Positions 28,858-38,305 are shown, counted from the stretch's first letter. The stretch: 64,000 nt of DNA from Gordonia tangerina (GCF_021556435.1 NZ_JAKGCU010000001.1:496001-560000), one strand, 5' to 3'. The notes: generated by a model not told the origin, from the sequence alone. Program-made: numbers and translations.

Positions 28858-29328
28858 TCACTGCGTCGGCCGGAGCCGGTTGGCCCCGGCGATGAGTGCG
28901 CGGACGTTGGCTTCGTCGGCGGTCTGGCCGGTGCCGTACGCCCAGCATCGGCGGTCGTCGTGTTCGCACAGCAGGAATGTGATGACGGTCCCGGCGACCT
29001 CGCGCTGATGGAGTCCGGCGATCTGGACCGGCGCCCCGATGTCGTGCAACATCGACGTCATTGCCCCGATCGGGCCGGCGGCGGTCGCCTGTAACGACAT
29101 GATCTTGTCGGCGTGGGCGATGGTGGCCTGGCAGGTGACCAGGTCTTCTCGGTCCCGTCGGGTCGACCAGGTGCCCAGCCGGATCGCCCCGGTCGGGGCG
29201 TACTCGGCGAGGAAGCCTTCCCAGCTCAGGCCGGTCGCCTCCTCGCGCATGCCGCGTGGCAGCGACTGACCGAACCGAGCCGCGAACGGATCGGTGCGTG
29301 GATGTGTTGTGCGTCGGATGGTGTGCAT
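28858..29328 (-). CDS. stand-alone LeuA-type regulatory (allosteric) domain protein
   Basis: 156 residues. The central and C-terminal part (GPIGAMTSMLHDIGAPVQI, HQREVAGTVITFLLCE, WAYGTGQTADEANVRALIAGANRL) matches the C-terminal leucine-binding dimerisation domain of 2-isopropylmalate synthase. The catalytic TIM barrel is absent, and there is no room for it upstream. Such a free domain could bind a branched-chain amino acid or modulate LeuA; relatives are sometimes mislabelled homocitrate synthase. It has its own promoter, leader peptide and hairpins upstream. Between mutT3 and thiE it interrupts the M. tuberculosis order. Function unproven. Confidence 0.7.
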   Translation of the reverse strand: MHTIRRTTHPRTDPFAARFGQSLPRGMREEATGLSWEGFLAEYAPTGAIRLGTWSTRRDREDLVTCQATIAHADKIMSLQATAAGPIGAMTSMLHDIGAPVQIAGLHQREVAGTVITFLLCEHDDRRCWAYGTGQTADEANVRALIAGANRLRPTQ

Positions 29329-29376
29329 GGAATTCGCCTGTCCGGTCGAGGAGCGACCGACGGGCAGATGCGCAAC

Positions 29377-29491
29377 GACCCCGCAGCGGGGGGTCGGTCA
29401 GATTCAGACCCCGCTGCGGCGGGTTACGAGCGCGTTCTGCATGCACAACATGATGGCGACCACGATAGACCGCGCAGTTGCGACGCGGCAA
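29377..29491 (-). promoter_or_regulatory. promoter, leader peptide and alternative hairpins (candidate attenuator)
   Basis: On the minus strand: TTGCCG (29486-29491), 18-bp spacer, TATCGT (29462-29467), then a 15-codon open frame (29451-29404, MLCMQNALVTRRSGV). Its last codons overlap segment A (29407-29423), which can pair with segment B (29377-29395). B can also fold on itself as GACCCC-loop-GGGGTC. Such exclusive pairings are the hallmark of ribosome-mediated attenuation. The downstream gene carries a LeuA-type regulatory domain, so branched-chain amino-acid control is plausible. No U tract follows B, so translational control is also possible. Confidence 0.45.
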
Positions 29492-29512
29492 CTGCGTTGT
29501 CGGCGCAACGTC

Positions 29513-30187
29513 CTACAGCGCACCACGCAACTGCGTGGCGGCCGTGCGTGGATCGTCGGCGGCGGTGATCGCGCGGACCACCACTGCCCGGCGGGCTCCG
29601 GCATCGGTCACCGCAGTGAGCCGGTCGGCGTCGATGCCGCCGATGGCGAACCACGGCTTCTCGGTCGCGACCGCCGCTGCCTGACGGACGAGGCCCAGGC
29701 CGGGGGCGGACCGGCCGGGTTTGGTCGGCGTGGGCCAGCACGGCCCGACGCAGAAGTAGTCGACGTCGTCGTCGTCGACCGCTTCGCGTAACTGTGTTGC
29801 GTCGTGGGTGGAGATGCCGATCGCGATGTCGGCGCCGGCAATGTGGCGGGCCAGCTTGGCGGGCAGGTCGCCCTGTCCGACGTGCAGGACATCGGCGCGT
29901 GACAGTGCGGCGATGTCGGCGCGGTCGTTGACCGCGAGCATCGCGCCGTGCTGGTGGGCGATGGCGCGCATACGTGCCAGGATCTCGAGTTCCTCTCGGG
30001 CCTCGAGGGTGCCGAACTGCGCTTCGCCGGGCGAACCCTTGTCCCGTAACTGGACGATGTCGACACCGCCGGCGACTGCAGCGGACACGAAGTCGACGAG
30101 ATCTCCGCGTTCCCGGCGGGCGTCGGTGCACAGGTAGAGGCGGGCGTCGGCGAGCCGCGCGGTCCGCGCGCTTCGGGTGTCGGTCAC
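29513..30187 (-). CDS. thiE: thiamine-phosphate synthase ThiE
   Basis: 224 residues from the GTG at 30187. TIM-barrel signatures are [57 protein letters not shown] and [14 protein letters not shown]. It joins HMP pyrophosphate and thiazole phosphate to make thiamine phosphate. The frame is open to 30604 antisense to the riboswitch and thiO. TAGCGT (30195-30200) seven bases before the GTG fixes this start as leaderless; a GTG at 30196 is the alternative. Divergent from thiO, so not controlled by the TPP riboswitch. Confidence 0.95.
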   Translation of the reverse strand: MTDTRSARTARLADARLYLCTDARRERGDLVDFVSAAVAGGVDIVQLRDKGSPGEAQFGTLEAREELEILARMRAIAHQHGAMLAVNDRADIAALSRADVLHVGQGDLPAKLARHIAGADIAIGISTHDATQLREAVDDDDVDYFCVGPCWPTPTKPGRSAPGLGLVRQAAAVATEKPWFAIGGIDADRLTAVTDAGARRAVVVRAITAADDPRTAATQLRGAL

Positions 30188-30283
30188 GGTGGCCACGCTA
30201 GCCGTGGGAGTCGAGACGACTGCGGCCCCGGGTCGCCACCGCCGTGCCAACGCCCAGAACGACGGCGGTAGCCTGGGGTGGAA

Positions 30284-30378
30284 CGACACGGGAGCCCGGG
30301 GTGCGCCGGGCTGAGAGTGCGGATCGATCCTCCGCTGACCGTTTGACCTGATCCGGGTAATGCCGGCGAAGGAAGGAT
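30284..30378 (+). ncRNA. TPP riboswitch (THI element)
   Basis: Conserved TPP-aptamer segments occur in order: ACACGGGAGCCC, GCCGGGCTGAGAGT, then ACCTGATCCGGGTAATGCCG and GCGAAGGAAGG. It ends just before the thiO GTG at 30387, and the terminal GGAAGGA could be the thiO ribosome site, so TPP binding would probably block translation. It should control thiO-thiS-thiG by thiamine pyrophosphate feedback. The exact ends are approximate. Confidence 0.95.
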
Positions 30379-30386
30379 GATCGGAC

Positions 30387-31495
30387 GTGATTGCTGACAA
30401 TTCCGGCTCCGCCACCGGCCTGCTGGCGGTGATCGGTGGCGGTGTCATCGGCTTGACCTGTGCGTTGGCCGCTGCCGACGCCGGTTGGCGGGTTCGGGTG
30501 TTTGACGCCGGCGCCGAGCATCGGGCGGCATGGGTGGCGGCGGGCATGCTCGGGTCCCTGGGTGAAGGGCATCCCGGGGAGGACGAGCTGCTGGCATTGT
30601 CCACCGAGTCGGTGCGCCGCTGGCCGCAGTTGCTGTCCCGTCTGGGCGGCCACAGCGTTCTGGCAGCCGCCGACTCGCTGTTCGTCGCAGCGTCCTCCGC
30701 CGACGCCGAACATCTCGATACTCTCGCCGACTTCGTCTGGGCCCGCCGACCGCGCGCCCAGGACGACCTGCGCCGGGTGGGCCCGACTGAGATACGGCGA
30801 CTCGAATCGGCCGTGAGCTCCCGGCTGCACAGCGGCTATCTGGCCATCGGTGAGGGCGCGGTGGACAACCGTCGATTGCTCGCCGCGTTGCGGGAGGCGC
30901 TTCTGGCGGCCGGTGGTGAGGTGATCGAGCGGCGGATCAGTGATCTCGCCGAGCTGGCCGACGCCGATGACATCCTCGTCGCCGCGGGATTGGGAACGTC
31001 CGCGCTGGTGCCGGAGGTGTCGTTGCATGCGGCCAAGGGAGAGATCCTTCGGCTCCGCCGGACCACGTGGTCGGTGCCACCGCCAACGCACGTGGTGCGA
31101 GCGCGGATGCACGGTCGGGCGGTGTATCTGGTCCCGCGGCAGGACGGCGTCGTTGTCGGCGCCACTCAGTACGAACCGTTCGACGAGACGGCCTTTGCCC
31201 CCGATGTCGGCGGCGTGACGGACCTGCTGTCCGACGCCGTCGACCTCATGCCCGGTCTGCGTACCTACGAGCTGGCCGAGGCCGGTGCCGGCATGCGTCC
31301 GTGTTCGGTCGACGGGCTCCCCATCATCCGTCGCATCGATGAGCGGGTGCTGGTTGCCACCGGTCACGGCCGCAACGGAATCCTGTTGGCGCCCTATACG
31401 GCTCATGTGGTCCTCGACGTACTCCGCGGCGCTGCAGGCCGGCGCACTGTCGGGGCCACGAACGCGAGCGACGCCATCAACCAAGGAGTGAACAG

Positions 31496-31499
<4 letters not shown>
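30387..31499 (+). CDS. thiO: glycine oxidase ThiO
   Basis: 370 residues. The N-terminal FAD-binding fold is [22 protein letters not shown]; the D-amino-acid-oxidase-type C-terminus includes [14 protein letters not shown] and [14 protein letters not shown]. It oxidises glycine to dehydroglycine for thiazole synthesis. GTG start directly after the TPP riboswitch; its stop overlaps the thiS start, so expression is coupled. Confidence 0.95.
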
Positions 31500-32519
<1,020 letters not shown>

Positions 32520-32569
32520 ATAATACCTCGCGATGTGACGATCATGGCGAAATACATTGGCGTGGAGCC

Positions 32570-32629
32570 GGTTTCGATACGCGGCGGGCTCGCAGGCTCG
32601 CTCGCCGCTACGCAACCAGCGGGTTGGGG
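32570..32629. repeat. left copy of the direct repeat bracketing the HNH gene
   Basis: Starts GGTTTCGATACGCGGCGGGC and continues to CAACCAGCGG. The same sequence, in the same orientation and nearly identical over about 52 bases, occurs at 34162. The remainder of 32520-32833 has no gene I can support. Confidence 0.8.
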
Positions 32630-32833
32630 CAAACTGCGGTTGGGCAGTGGGCCCGCATGCTGCTCGCCCGGCGTACGGTGTCGCGTATCGCGCACCACAT
32701 GGGTTGCTGTGCAACCGATGTGGCCGTCGGGTACGCGACACCGTTGCGGCGCCGTTGGTTCACTCTATGGAGTTCTCAAGGGACGGTTGCGGTCCCGACC
32801 GGGGCCGGGTGCGTGGGAAGTGGTCAGCGTGGC

Positions 32834-34081
32834 TCAGGCGGCGGCGGGTAGGTTGTCGAGGTTCATCGTGCGTCGGTTGTAGGCCGGTATCGGCCGACGT
32901 GTCGGGTCAACAGCGGCGGGTGGGATGAGCCAGGGATGTCGGTCGTGACCCATGATCACCTCCCACCCGTTGTGGTGGATGTCGGCATGACACGACGGGC
33001 ACAGCAAACATCCGTTGTCCAACACCGTGATTCCACCATCAGCCCAATGCACGAGGTGATGGCCTTGGCAGCGGGAGGCCGCCACACCGCATTTGATGCA
33101 ACACTCGTCGCGTTTGTGCAACGCCTTACGGAGATGGGCTGGGAACAGGCGTTTGTCTTTACTCATCTCCATCGGCACCGCCTCACCGTCGACGATCGCG
33201 ACCGTCGCGGTGGTGTCGCACGTCAACGTGCGCAGCATGGCTTCAGTGATCGACCCCAGGAACGGCAACTCGGCCAAATCAGGAGTATCAGCGGGCACCG
33301 ACACCAGCAGTCGGTGACGCGGCGCGGACGCCACATCACCACTACGGGCAGCGATATCGAGTAATGCCTCCAACGCGTCGGCGTGGCGGCGCTCCGGGCC
33401 GCGGGCATCAGGCGACCCGTCGGGTTCGGGACGCGGTGCCGCCAACTCTTCCATCGCAGCCGAGAATTTTTCGCCGACCTCGGTGTTGAGGTCGGCGCGC
33501 ACCTGCAGCCGTCCGTCACCATCGACATCGTGGGTGAGCGCATTGAGGTTACGGTCTTCGGAGGCGGGTAGCCCACCGGTGTCCTCAGCGGCCTGGTTAC
33601 CCAGACGACGGGAACGTTTGCCGATGTCGGCGGGGGTGGCGCCGGAAAAGAATCGGGCGAGAAGTTCGGTCACGATGTTTAGACGCGCCACATCGTCGAG
33701 CGGTTCCGCCGATCTTTTCCCGACATGATCGACCCCTTTACCCACCGCGTCGACATGCTCGGCGGAGATCGCCCCATCAGCGGCATGCGCGGCCAGGGTC
33801 GGCAGTTTCTCGCGTGCGGCGGCGATCCGGATCAGACGGGTCGCCACCGCCGGCGCGAGCCCCATCACGATCAACAACTCACTGAGTTTGCGGCCGTGAT
33901 CGCGGGCCACACCCAGTCGATCCAGATGGCCGACCACCGTCGCAGCGTGATGGTCGATCAGATTACGCAGCACGACCAGAGCGGTCATCGCATCGAACGC
34001 GGCACGCCCCGACATATCGTCGCCCAAGTGCAGGTCACGAACAGAATCAGTGATGGTGGTGAGATCCCCCGAAGCTCCCAT
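32834..34081 (-). CDS. DUF222/HNH endonuclease-domain protein (13E12 family)
   Basis: 415 residues from ATG at 34081. The N-terminal DUF222 helical domain covers most of the length; the C-terminal HNH motif reads CCIKCGVAASRCQGHHLVHWA then NGCLLCPSCHADIHH. The 13E12 family is repeated in mycobacterial and Gordonia chromosomes; its role is unknown, though some REP13E12 copies serve as phage integration targets. The open frame extends to 34207 through the bordering repeat, but TTGACG-N17-CATAGT (34088-34116) six bases before ATG 34081 shows the real start. Bracketed by about 55-bp direct repeats. Confidence 0.88.
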   Translation of the reverse strand: MGASGDLTTITDSVRDLHLGDDMSGRAAFDAMTALVVLRNLIDHHAATVVGHLDRLGVARDHGRKLSELLIVMGLAPAVATRLIRIAAAREKLPTLAAHAADGAISAEHVDAVGKGVDHVGKRSAEPLDDVARLNIVTELLARFFSGATPADIGKRSRRLGNQAAEDTGGLPASEDRNLNALTHDVDGDGRLQVRADLNTEVGEKFSAAMEELAAPRPEPDGSPDARGPERRHADALEALLDIAARSGDVASAPRHRLLVSVPADTPDLAELPFLGSITEAMLRTLTCDTTATVAIVDGEAVPMEMSKDKRLFPAHLRKALHKRDECCIKCGVAASRCQGHHLVHWADGGITVLDNGCLLCPSCHADIHHNGWEVIMGHDRHPWLIPPAAVDPTRRPIPAYNRRTMNLDNLPAAA

Positions 34082-34087
34082 GACTCC

Positions 34088-34116
34088 ACTATGGTCGAAC
34101 ACCAGTTCGACGTCAA
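34088..34116 (-). promoter_or_regulatory. promoter of the DUF222/HNH gene
   Basis: On the minus strand TTGACG (34111-34116), a 17-bp spacer and CATAGT (34088-34093) precede the ATG at 34081 by six bases, predicting a leaderless transcript. One of the best -35/-10 pairs in the window. Confidence 0.6.
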
Positions 34117-34161
34117 GGAGTTTCTTAAAGATAGTGCAGAAGATTTTTGAGCGGGTGGGGT

Positions 34162-34396
34162 GGTTTCGATACGCGGCGGGCTCGCAGGCTCGCACGCCGC
34201 TACTCAACCAGCGGCATGGGCTCGCTCGTCGCTACTCGACATGCGACAGGGAGTGTTGCTGCGGGGCGGGGGTTTCGATACGCGGCAGGCTCGCTCGCCG
34301 CTACTCAACAAACGACGGGGGGCGGCGGTGCATGGGCAGCACGCCGCTACTCAACCAGTGGCGGGGGCGGCGGTGCATGGGTCGGCACGCCGCTGA
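34162..34396. repeat. cluster of REP-like repeats, including the right copy of the HNH-flanking repeat
   Basis: 34162-34213 repeats 32570-32621. GGTTTCGATACGCGG recurs at 34271, and ACGCCGCTACTCAACCAG or a variant recurs at about 34193, 34341 and 34388. These resemble palindrome arms at 7211 and 22585. No gene is supported between 34117 and 34396. Confidence 0.75.
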
Positions 34397-35581
34397 TCAA
34401 CCAACGGGCTGGGGTGCGTTGTCCACCAGTTCGTGGGTGACGCCGTAGGCGGCGCGCATGCGAGTCATCTCGGCGTCTCGGACGCGGTAGCCCCGTTGCG
34501 AGATGCGTTGTGGACCACCGCCGATGCGCATTCGGATGTGACCGAATCCTGCCATCACGGGCGCGCCCGCGCGGATGACGTGCTTGAGTCGAGTGTCGGG
34601 GATCTGTAACGCATCGGCGTCGGAATCCCCCAGGAACACCCGCTGGAGCGCATGGACCAATCGGGTGGCCGCCGCGCGTCGGGCGGTGGTGGGGCCCGGC
34701 AGCGTATTGGCGATCTCTGGGATCAGGTAATCGTCGGTGAGTGCGACCACGAACTCGCGGTCGTGGTCGTCAGGTCCGGGCGAGGTGAGTCGGTAGAGTT
34801 CCTCGATCCGGATGTGATCGGACTCGTCGGCCGGATTCAGCTCTGGCTCCATGCCGATCACGTGTCCGACGTAGCGCCATAGGTGATAGACGGCATCGAG
34901 GTCGTCGTCGCTGAGCCGAACCCCGAGGCTGTGCATGGCCTCAAGCGCGATGTGGCCGAACTCGGCCATCGTGAACGCCATGTACGGCTGCGGGATCGGC
35001 ACACCCCACGCCGGCTCGTCCCATTTCCCGGACCGGTACAGGCCGCGACGCACGTGCGCATGGATCATCCGAACCCGGACGGTGTAGGCGAAACCGCCGC
35101 CTTCACGACGCATCCCGCCCGGCGTCAGGATCTGACGCATCCACTCGCCGACCTCGACCGACCGGACGGCGGGCATCGACGCGTACCGGCCGGTCTGCAC
35201 CAACGGCTTGCCTGCGATGCTGTTGCCGGCTCCGCGCAGCAACGACGCTGCGGCCAGTACCACCCCCAGCGCCGCGGTGTGCCGGATCAGTGCGTCGGCA
35301 GCGCGGTCGAGCCGGGTGTGATCGACCCAATCGGGCTCGTCGTCCAGGAATTCGAAGAGGTTCCGCAGCGAATCGGGGGCATCGTCGAGGGCGTCGATCC
35401 CGTGCTCGAGCGCAGTGCGCACCGCGTCGGTCGTCGACGATCCGGCGAAGTTGTCGTTCGCCACGGCGTCCGCGAGTGCATCGCCTTGCCACATCGCCGA
35501 CACCCACCGTTCGCCCGCCGCGCCGTAGCGTGCGACGGCGAGGTCGGCGTTCACCAGTTCTCCGGGCGGGTGCAGTTCCAC
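34397..35581 (-). CDS. MpaB/latex-clearing-protein-like haem oxygenase (DUF2236)
   Basis: 394 residues. DUF2236 core: RHTAALGVVLAAASLLRGAG, TPGGMRREGGGFAYTVRVRMIHAHVR, PYMAFTMAEFGHIALEAMHSLG. The Arg- and His-rich segment around 165-180 and the His near 210 are the positions expected to hold and serve a haem in this superfamily, which includes rubber-cleaving Lcp and MpaB. There is no Tat or Sec signal, unlike secreted Lcp enzymes, so it is more likely a cytoplasmic relative. Divergent from a TetR gene 44 bases away. The 3' end runs into the repeat cluster. Confidence 0.8.
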   Translation of the reverse strand: MELHPPGELVNADLAVARYGAAGERWVSAMWQGDALADAVANDNFAGSSTTDAVRTALEHGIDALDDAPDSLRNLFEFLDDEPDWVDHTRLDRAADALIRHTAALGVVLAAASLLRGAGNSIAGKPLVQTGRYASMPAVRSVEVGEWMRQILTPGGMRREGGGFAYTVRVRMIHAHVRRGLYRSGKWDEPAWGVPIPQPYMAFTMAEFGHIALEAMHSLGVRLSDDDLDAVYHLWRYVGHVIGMEPELNPADESDHIRIEELYRLTSPGPDDHDREFVVALTDDYLIPEIANTLPGPTTARRAAATRLVHALQRVFLGDSDADALQIPDTRLKHVIRAGAPVMAGFGHIRMRIGGGPQRISQRGYRVRDAEMTRMRAAYGVTHELVDNAPQPVG

Positions 35582-35587
35582 GGCTTC

Positions 35588-35622
35588 AGTGAAACACGAG
35601 GAATCCTCACTTACTATTCACT
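35588..35622. promoter_or_regulatory. nested palindromes between divergent oxygenase and TetR genes
   Basis: AGTGAA (35588-35593) and TTCACT (35617-35622) form an outer inverted pair; inside is GAGGAATCCTC. TACTAT (35612-35617) may be the -10 of the TetR gene. Likely operator for the TetR protein; not tested. Confidence 0.45.
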
Positions 35623-35625
35623 TTC

Positions 35626-36282
35626 ATGGCCGGTGCCGCGCGACGCTCTCCACCGAGATCCCGACGTGCCCGTCCGCAGCAGAATCGCAGCGTTGAGATG
35701 CGCAGACGACTTCTCTCTGGCGCGGTGGAGCTTTTGGTCAGGCGGCCGGGCATCCGTCCCACCACGCAGCAACTCGCCGACCATGCTCACGTCAGTATCG
35801 GCACGGTCTACCGCTACTTCGCCGACATCGATGCACTCATCGAGGAGTTGCGTGCGGCCGCGATCCACGACATCACCACGTCGTTGGCCACCGGCGTTGG
35901 CCGCGCGATGGACGCGGAACCCATGACCGCGATGGTGACCATCGTCGAGACGTTGACCGCCGCGTTCGAGAAGCACGACCCGGTCCTGCGCGTGTCGTAC
36001 TCGACCACCGAGGCGGAGTTCGGCGACGCATGGGCAGAGGTCGAAGAACCTCTGGTCCCGCTGGCCCGCATCCTCCCCGCCCGACTGCGACCGGACCTCG
36101 AGCCGCATGAACTCGACGATCTGGTGTTCCTCACCATGGGCGCAACCGCCAATCTGTGTCTGCGCATCGCGCTGTTGCGGCCCGACGGGGCCGACCGCGA
36201 CGAGTTGGTCGCCACCGCGGCCCGGATGTTGCTCGCCGCGGTGCTGCCGCCGGACGCGCCGCCCCGACCAGTCACACGGTGA
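35626..36282 (+). CDS. TetR family transcriptional regulator
   Basis: 218 residues. After an Arg-rich tail the helix-turn-helix reads TTQQLADHAHVSIGTVYRYFADIDAL; the C-terminal domain resembles the actinobacterial TetR group with an all-helical ligand pocket. ATG start. Divergent from the MpaB/Lcp-like gene across a 44-base palindromic gap, the classic local-repressor arrangement; in Gordonia rubber degraders an LcpR TetR protein lies beside lcp, so the pair may be analogous. Its end overlaps the next, convergent gene by 11 bases. Confidence 0.88.
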   Translation: MAGAARRSPPRSRRARPQQNRSVEMRRRLLSGAVELLVRRPGIRPTTQQLADHAHVSIGTVYRYFADIDALIEELRAAAIHDITTSLATGVGRAMDAEPMTAMVTIVETLTAAFEKHDPVLRVSYSTTEAEFGDAWAEVEEPLVPLARILPARLRPDLEPHELDDLVFLTMGATANLCLRIALLRPDGADRDELVATAARMLLAAVLPPDAPPRPVTR

Positions 36283-36559
36283 CCGGCCACATCTGTGTCC
36301 GCGCCACACATGCCGCGCGGCGATCGGCCATCGACATCCGACGCGGATCGGCCAGGTATGCGTCGGACCCGGCCCGGTCGTCGAACTCGATGACCTGGGT
36401 CTCCAACGGATGTGACGGATCGTCGTCGGTGCGGCGGGCCCGCACCAGCACACGACCGCCGTGCGCAGACACCAGCCGCAGCACGTCGTCCTCATAGGCG
36501 TGGAGCGCGTCGTCGCAGCCATCGACGGACCACAGCAGGACGACCAACGTGACCGGCAC
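36272..36559 (-). CDS. small ferredoxin-like (DUF1330/EthD-type) protein
   Basis: 95 residues resembling small dimeric alpha-beta barrel proteins: an initial beta strand (VTLVVLLWSVDG), a helix, a strand GGRVLVRARR, then TQVIEFDDRAGSDAYLADPRR. Function unknown; the family assignment is tentative. The GTG start at 36559 is supported by TAGCGT six bases upstream (36566-36571 on the minus strand). Convergent with the TetR gene, divergent from the ABC ATPase gene. Confidence 0.55.
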   Translation of the reverse strand: MPVTLVVLLWSVDGCDDALHAYEDDVLRLVSAHGGRVLVRARRTDDDPSHPLETQVIEFDDRAGSDAYLADPRRMSMADRRAACVARTQMWPVTV

Positions 36560-36565
36560 GCCATC

Positions 36566-36601
36566 ACGCTACGCCCGCAAACGCCACCAGATGTCTAAGG
36601 T
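36566..36601. promoter_or_regulatory. paired divergent leaderless -10 elements
   Basis: TAGCGT (36566-36571, minus) is six bases before the GTG at 36559; TAAGGT (36596-36601, plus) is seven bases before the GTG at 36609. Both divergent genes would be leaderless. Confidence 0.5.
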
Positions 36602-36608
36602 CGAGAGC

Positions 36609-37556
36609 GTGCTCACAGTCGAGAACTTGACGAAGGTCTTCGGGCCGGTGCGTGCCGTCGACGACCTCACCTTCGAGGTTCGCCCCGGCCTGGTGACCGG
36701 TTTCCTGGGACCCAACGGGGCAGGCAAATCCACGACGATGCGGATGATGCTCGGTCTCGACCGCCCCACCGCCGGAACCGCGACCGTAGACGGCCGGCCC
36801 TATCGGGAGCTCGACGCCCCGCTGCGCCAGGTCGGCGCACTGCTCGACGCGAGCTGGATTCATCCCAACCGCAGCGCGCGTTCGCATCTGCGCTGGATGG
36901 CCGCGTCCAACGGCATCCCGCGGCGGCGGGTGGACGAGGTCCTCGACATGGTGGGCCTCGCGTCGGTGGCCGGCAAACGCGCCGGTGGGTTCTCGCTGGG
37001 TATGAAGCAACGCCTCGGCCTGGCGGGAGCGATGCTCGGCGACCCGCACACCCTGCTGTTCGACGAACCGGTCAACGGTCTCGATCCCGAGGGCATCGTC
37101 TGGATCCGCGGGTTCATGCGCAATCTGGCCGCACAGGGTCGCACCGTGCTGGTGTCGAGCCACCTACTCACCGAGATGTCCCTGACCGCCGACCACCTTG
37201 TGGTGATCGGACAGGGCAAATTGATCGCGGACTGTTCGGTCGCCGAGTTCACCAGCCGGGCATCGAGCAGTGTGCGGGTGCGCAGCCCACAGCTCGACGC
37301 CCTGCACCGGGTGTTGGCCGAGGCCGGATTGCGGGTCACCCCCGCCGTGGCTTCCGATGGCCGTCCGGTGCTCGACATCGCCGACGTGGTCACCGATCAG
37401 GTCGGCGACATCGCCGCGCATGCCGGAATCGTGCTGCACGAACTCACCGGAGCCACCGCGTCACTCGAAGAGGTGTTCATGACGATGACCGCCGGTGCGG
37501 TCCAATATCAGGGTGGCGGGCCGGCCGGCACCGCCGCGCAGGGAGGACCGCGATGA
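36609..37556 (+). CDS. ABC transporter ATP-binding protein (DrrA/ABC-2 type)
   Basis: 315 residues from the GTG (VLTVENLTKVFGPV). Walker A is GPNGAGKSTT, the signature is SLGMKQRLGLA (degenerate LSGGQ), Walker B is TLLFDEPVNGLD, and the switch is SSHLLTEM. The C-terminal extension of about 100 residues is typical of ABC-2 export ATPases. ATG at 36591 is an alternative start, but TAAGGT lies seven bases before the GTG. Its stop overlaps the permease start (ATGA). Substrate unknown. Confidence 0.92.
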   Translation: MLTVENLTKVFGPVRAVDDLTFEVRPGLVTGFLGPNGAGKSTTMRMMLGLDRPTAGTATVDGRPYRELDAPLRQVGALLDASWIHPNRSARSHLRWMAASNGIPRRRVDEVLDMVGLASVAGKRAGGFSLGMKQRLGLAGAMLGDPHTLLFDEPVNGLDPEGIVWIRGFMRNLAAQGRTVLVSSHLLTEMSLTADHLVVIGQGKLIADCSVAEFTSRASSSVRVRSPQLDALHRVLAEAGLRVTPAVASDGRPVLDIADVVTDQVGDIAAHAGIVLHELTGATASLEEVFMTMTAGAVQYQGGGPAGTAAQGGPR

Positions 37557-38305
37557 TCACGGCGATGGATGCCGAGCGCATCAAACTCACCTCCACGCGC
37601 TCGCCCTACTGGTGTGTGGCGATCGTCGCGGTGCTGACCATCGGATTGGCTTTGGTGACCGGGGCCACCACCAGCGGTCCGCTCGCGTCGACACCTGGTG
37701 AGGCGGCGTGGACGGCCCTCATCGGCCTCAACTCGTTCGGTGTGTTGGTGTTGATGATCATGGCGGTGCTGGCTGTGACCAGCGAGTACCGGTTTGGCAC
37801 CATTCGGACCACATTCCAGGCCGTGCCGCGTCGGCCGGTCGTGCTCATCGCCAAGGCCGCGGTTTTCGGTCTGCTGGCGTTACTCGTCAGCGTGCTGCTG
37901 GCCATCGTGGGTGTCGCGTTGGCGCGTGTCGTCGGTGGCACGACGGTCGGCATCGAGTTCGGCGACAGTGTGGTGATCCGGCAGATCTGGGGTACCGCCG
38001 TGCTCGCGGCGCTCTACGTGGTCATCGGCCTCGGTGTCGGCGCGATCGTCCGTCATACTGCGGGCGCGATCGTCATCGTCCTCATCTGGAACCTGGCGTT
38101 GGAATCTATCCTGACCATTCTGCCCAAGATCGGCGACCACATCGCCCCCTTCCTGCCGTTCGCCAACGGCAGCCGGTTCCTCAACGGCGACCTCGCCGGC
38201 ACCGACTACCACTGGAACGTCTACGGGTCCCTGATCTACTTCGCGGTGTTCGCGGCAGTGATCTTCGCGCTCGGCATCGTCGTCACCGACCGCCGCGACG
38301 CCTGA
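37553..38305 (+). CDS. ABC-2 type transporter permease
   Basis: 250 residues with six hydrophobic helices. The cytoplasmic start MDAERIKLTSTRSPYWC and the segment TSEYRFGTIRTTFQAVPRR match the ABC-2 permeases paired with DrrA-like ATPases. It overlaps the ATPase gene by four bases and is translationally coupled to it. The pair should export a hydrophobic compound or act in bacteriocin/antibiotic resistance; nothing nearby identifies the substrate. Confidence 0.9.
   Translation: MITAMDAERIKLTSTRSPYWCVAIVAVLTIGLALVTGATTSGPLASTPGEAAWTALIGLNSFGVLVLMIMAVLAVTSEYRFGTIRTTFQAVPRRPVVLIAKAAVFGLLALLVSVLLAIVGVALARVVGGTTVGIEFGDSVVIRQIWGTAVLAALYVVIGLGVGAIVRHTAGAIVIVLIWNLALESILTILPKIGDHIAPFLPFANGSRFLNGDLAGTDYHWNVYGSLIYFAVFAAVIFALGIVVTDRRDA

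Noticed and set aside
32534-32882. overlapping plus-strand frames downstream of thiG
   Set aside because: They translate the REP-like repeat and the 3' end of the HNH gene antisense, give no recognisable protein, and have no ribosome site.
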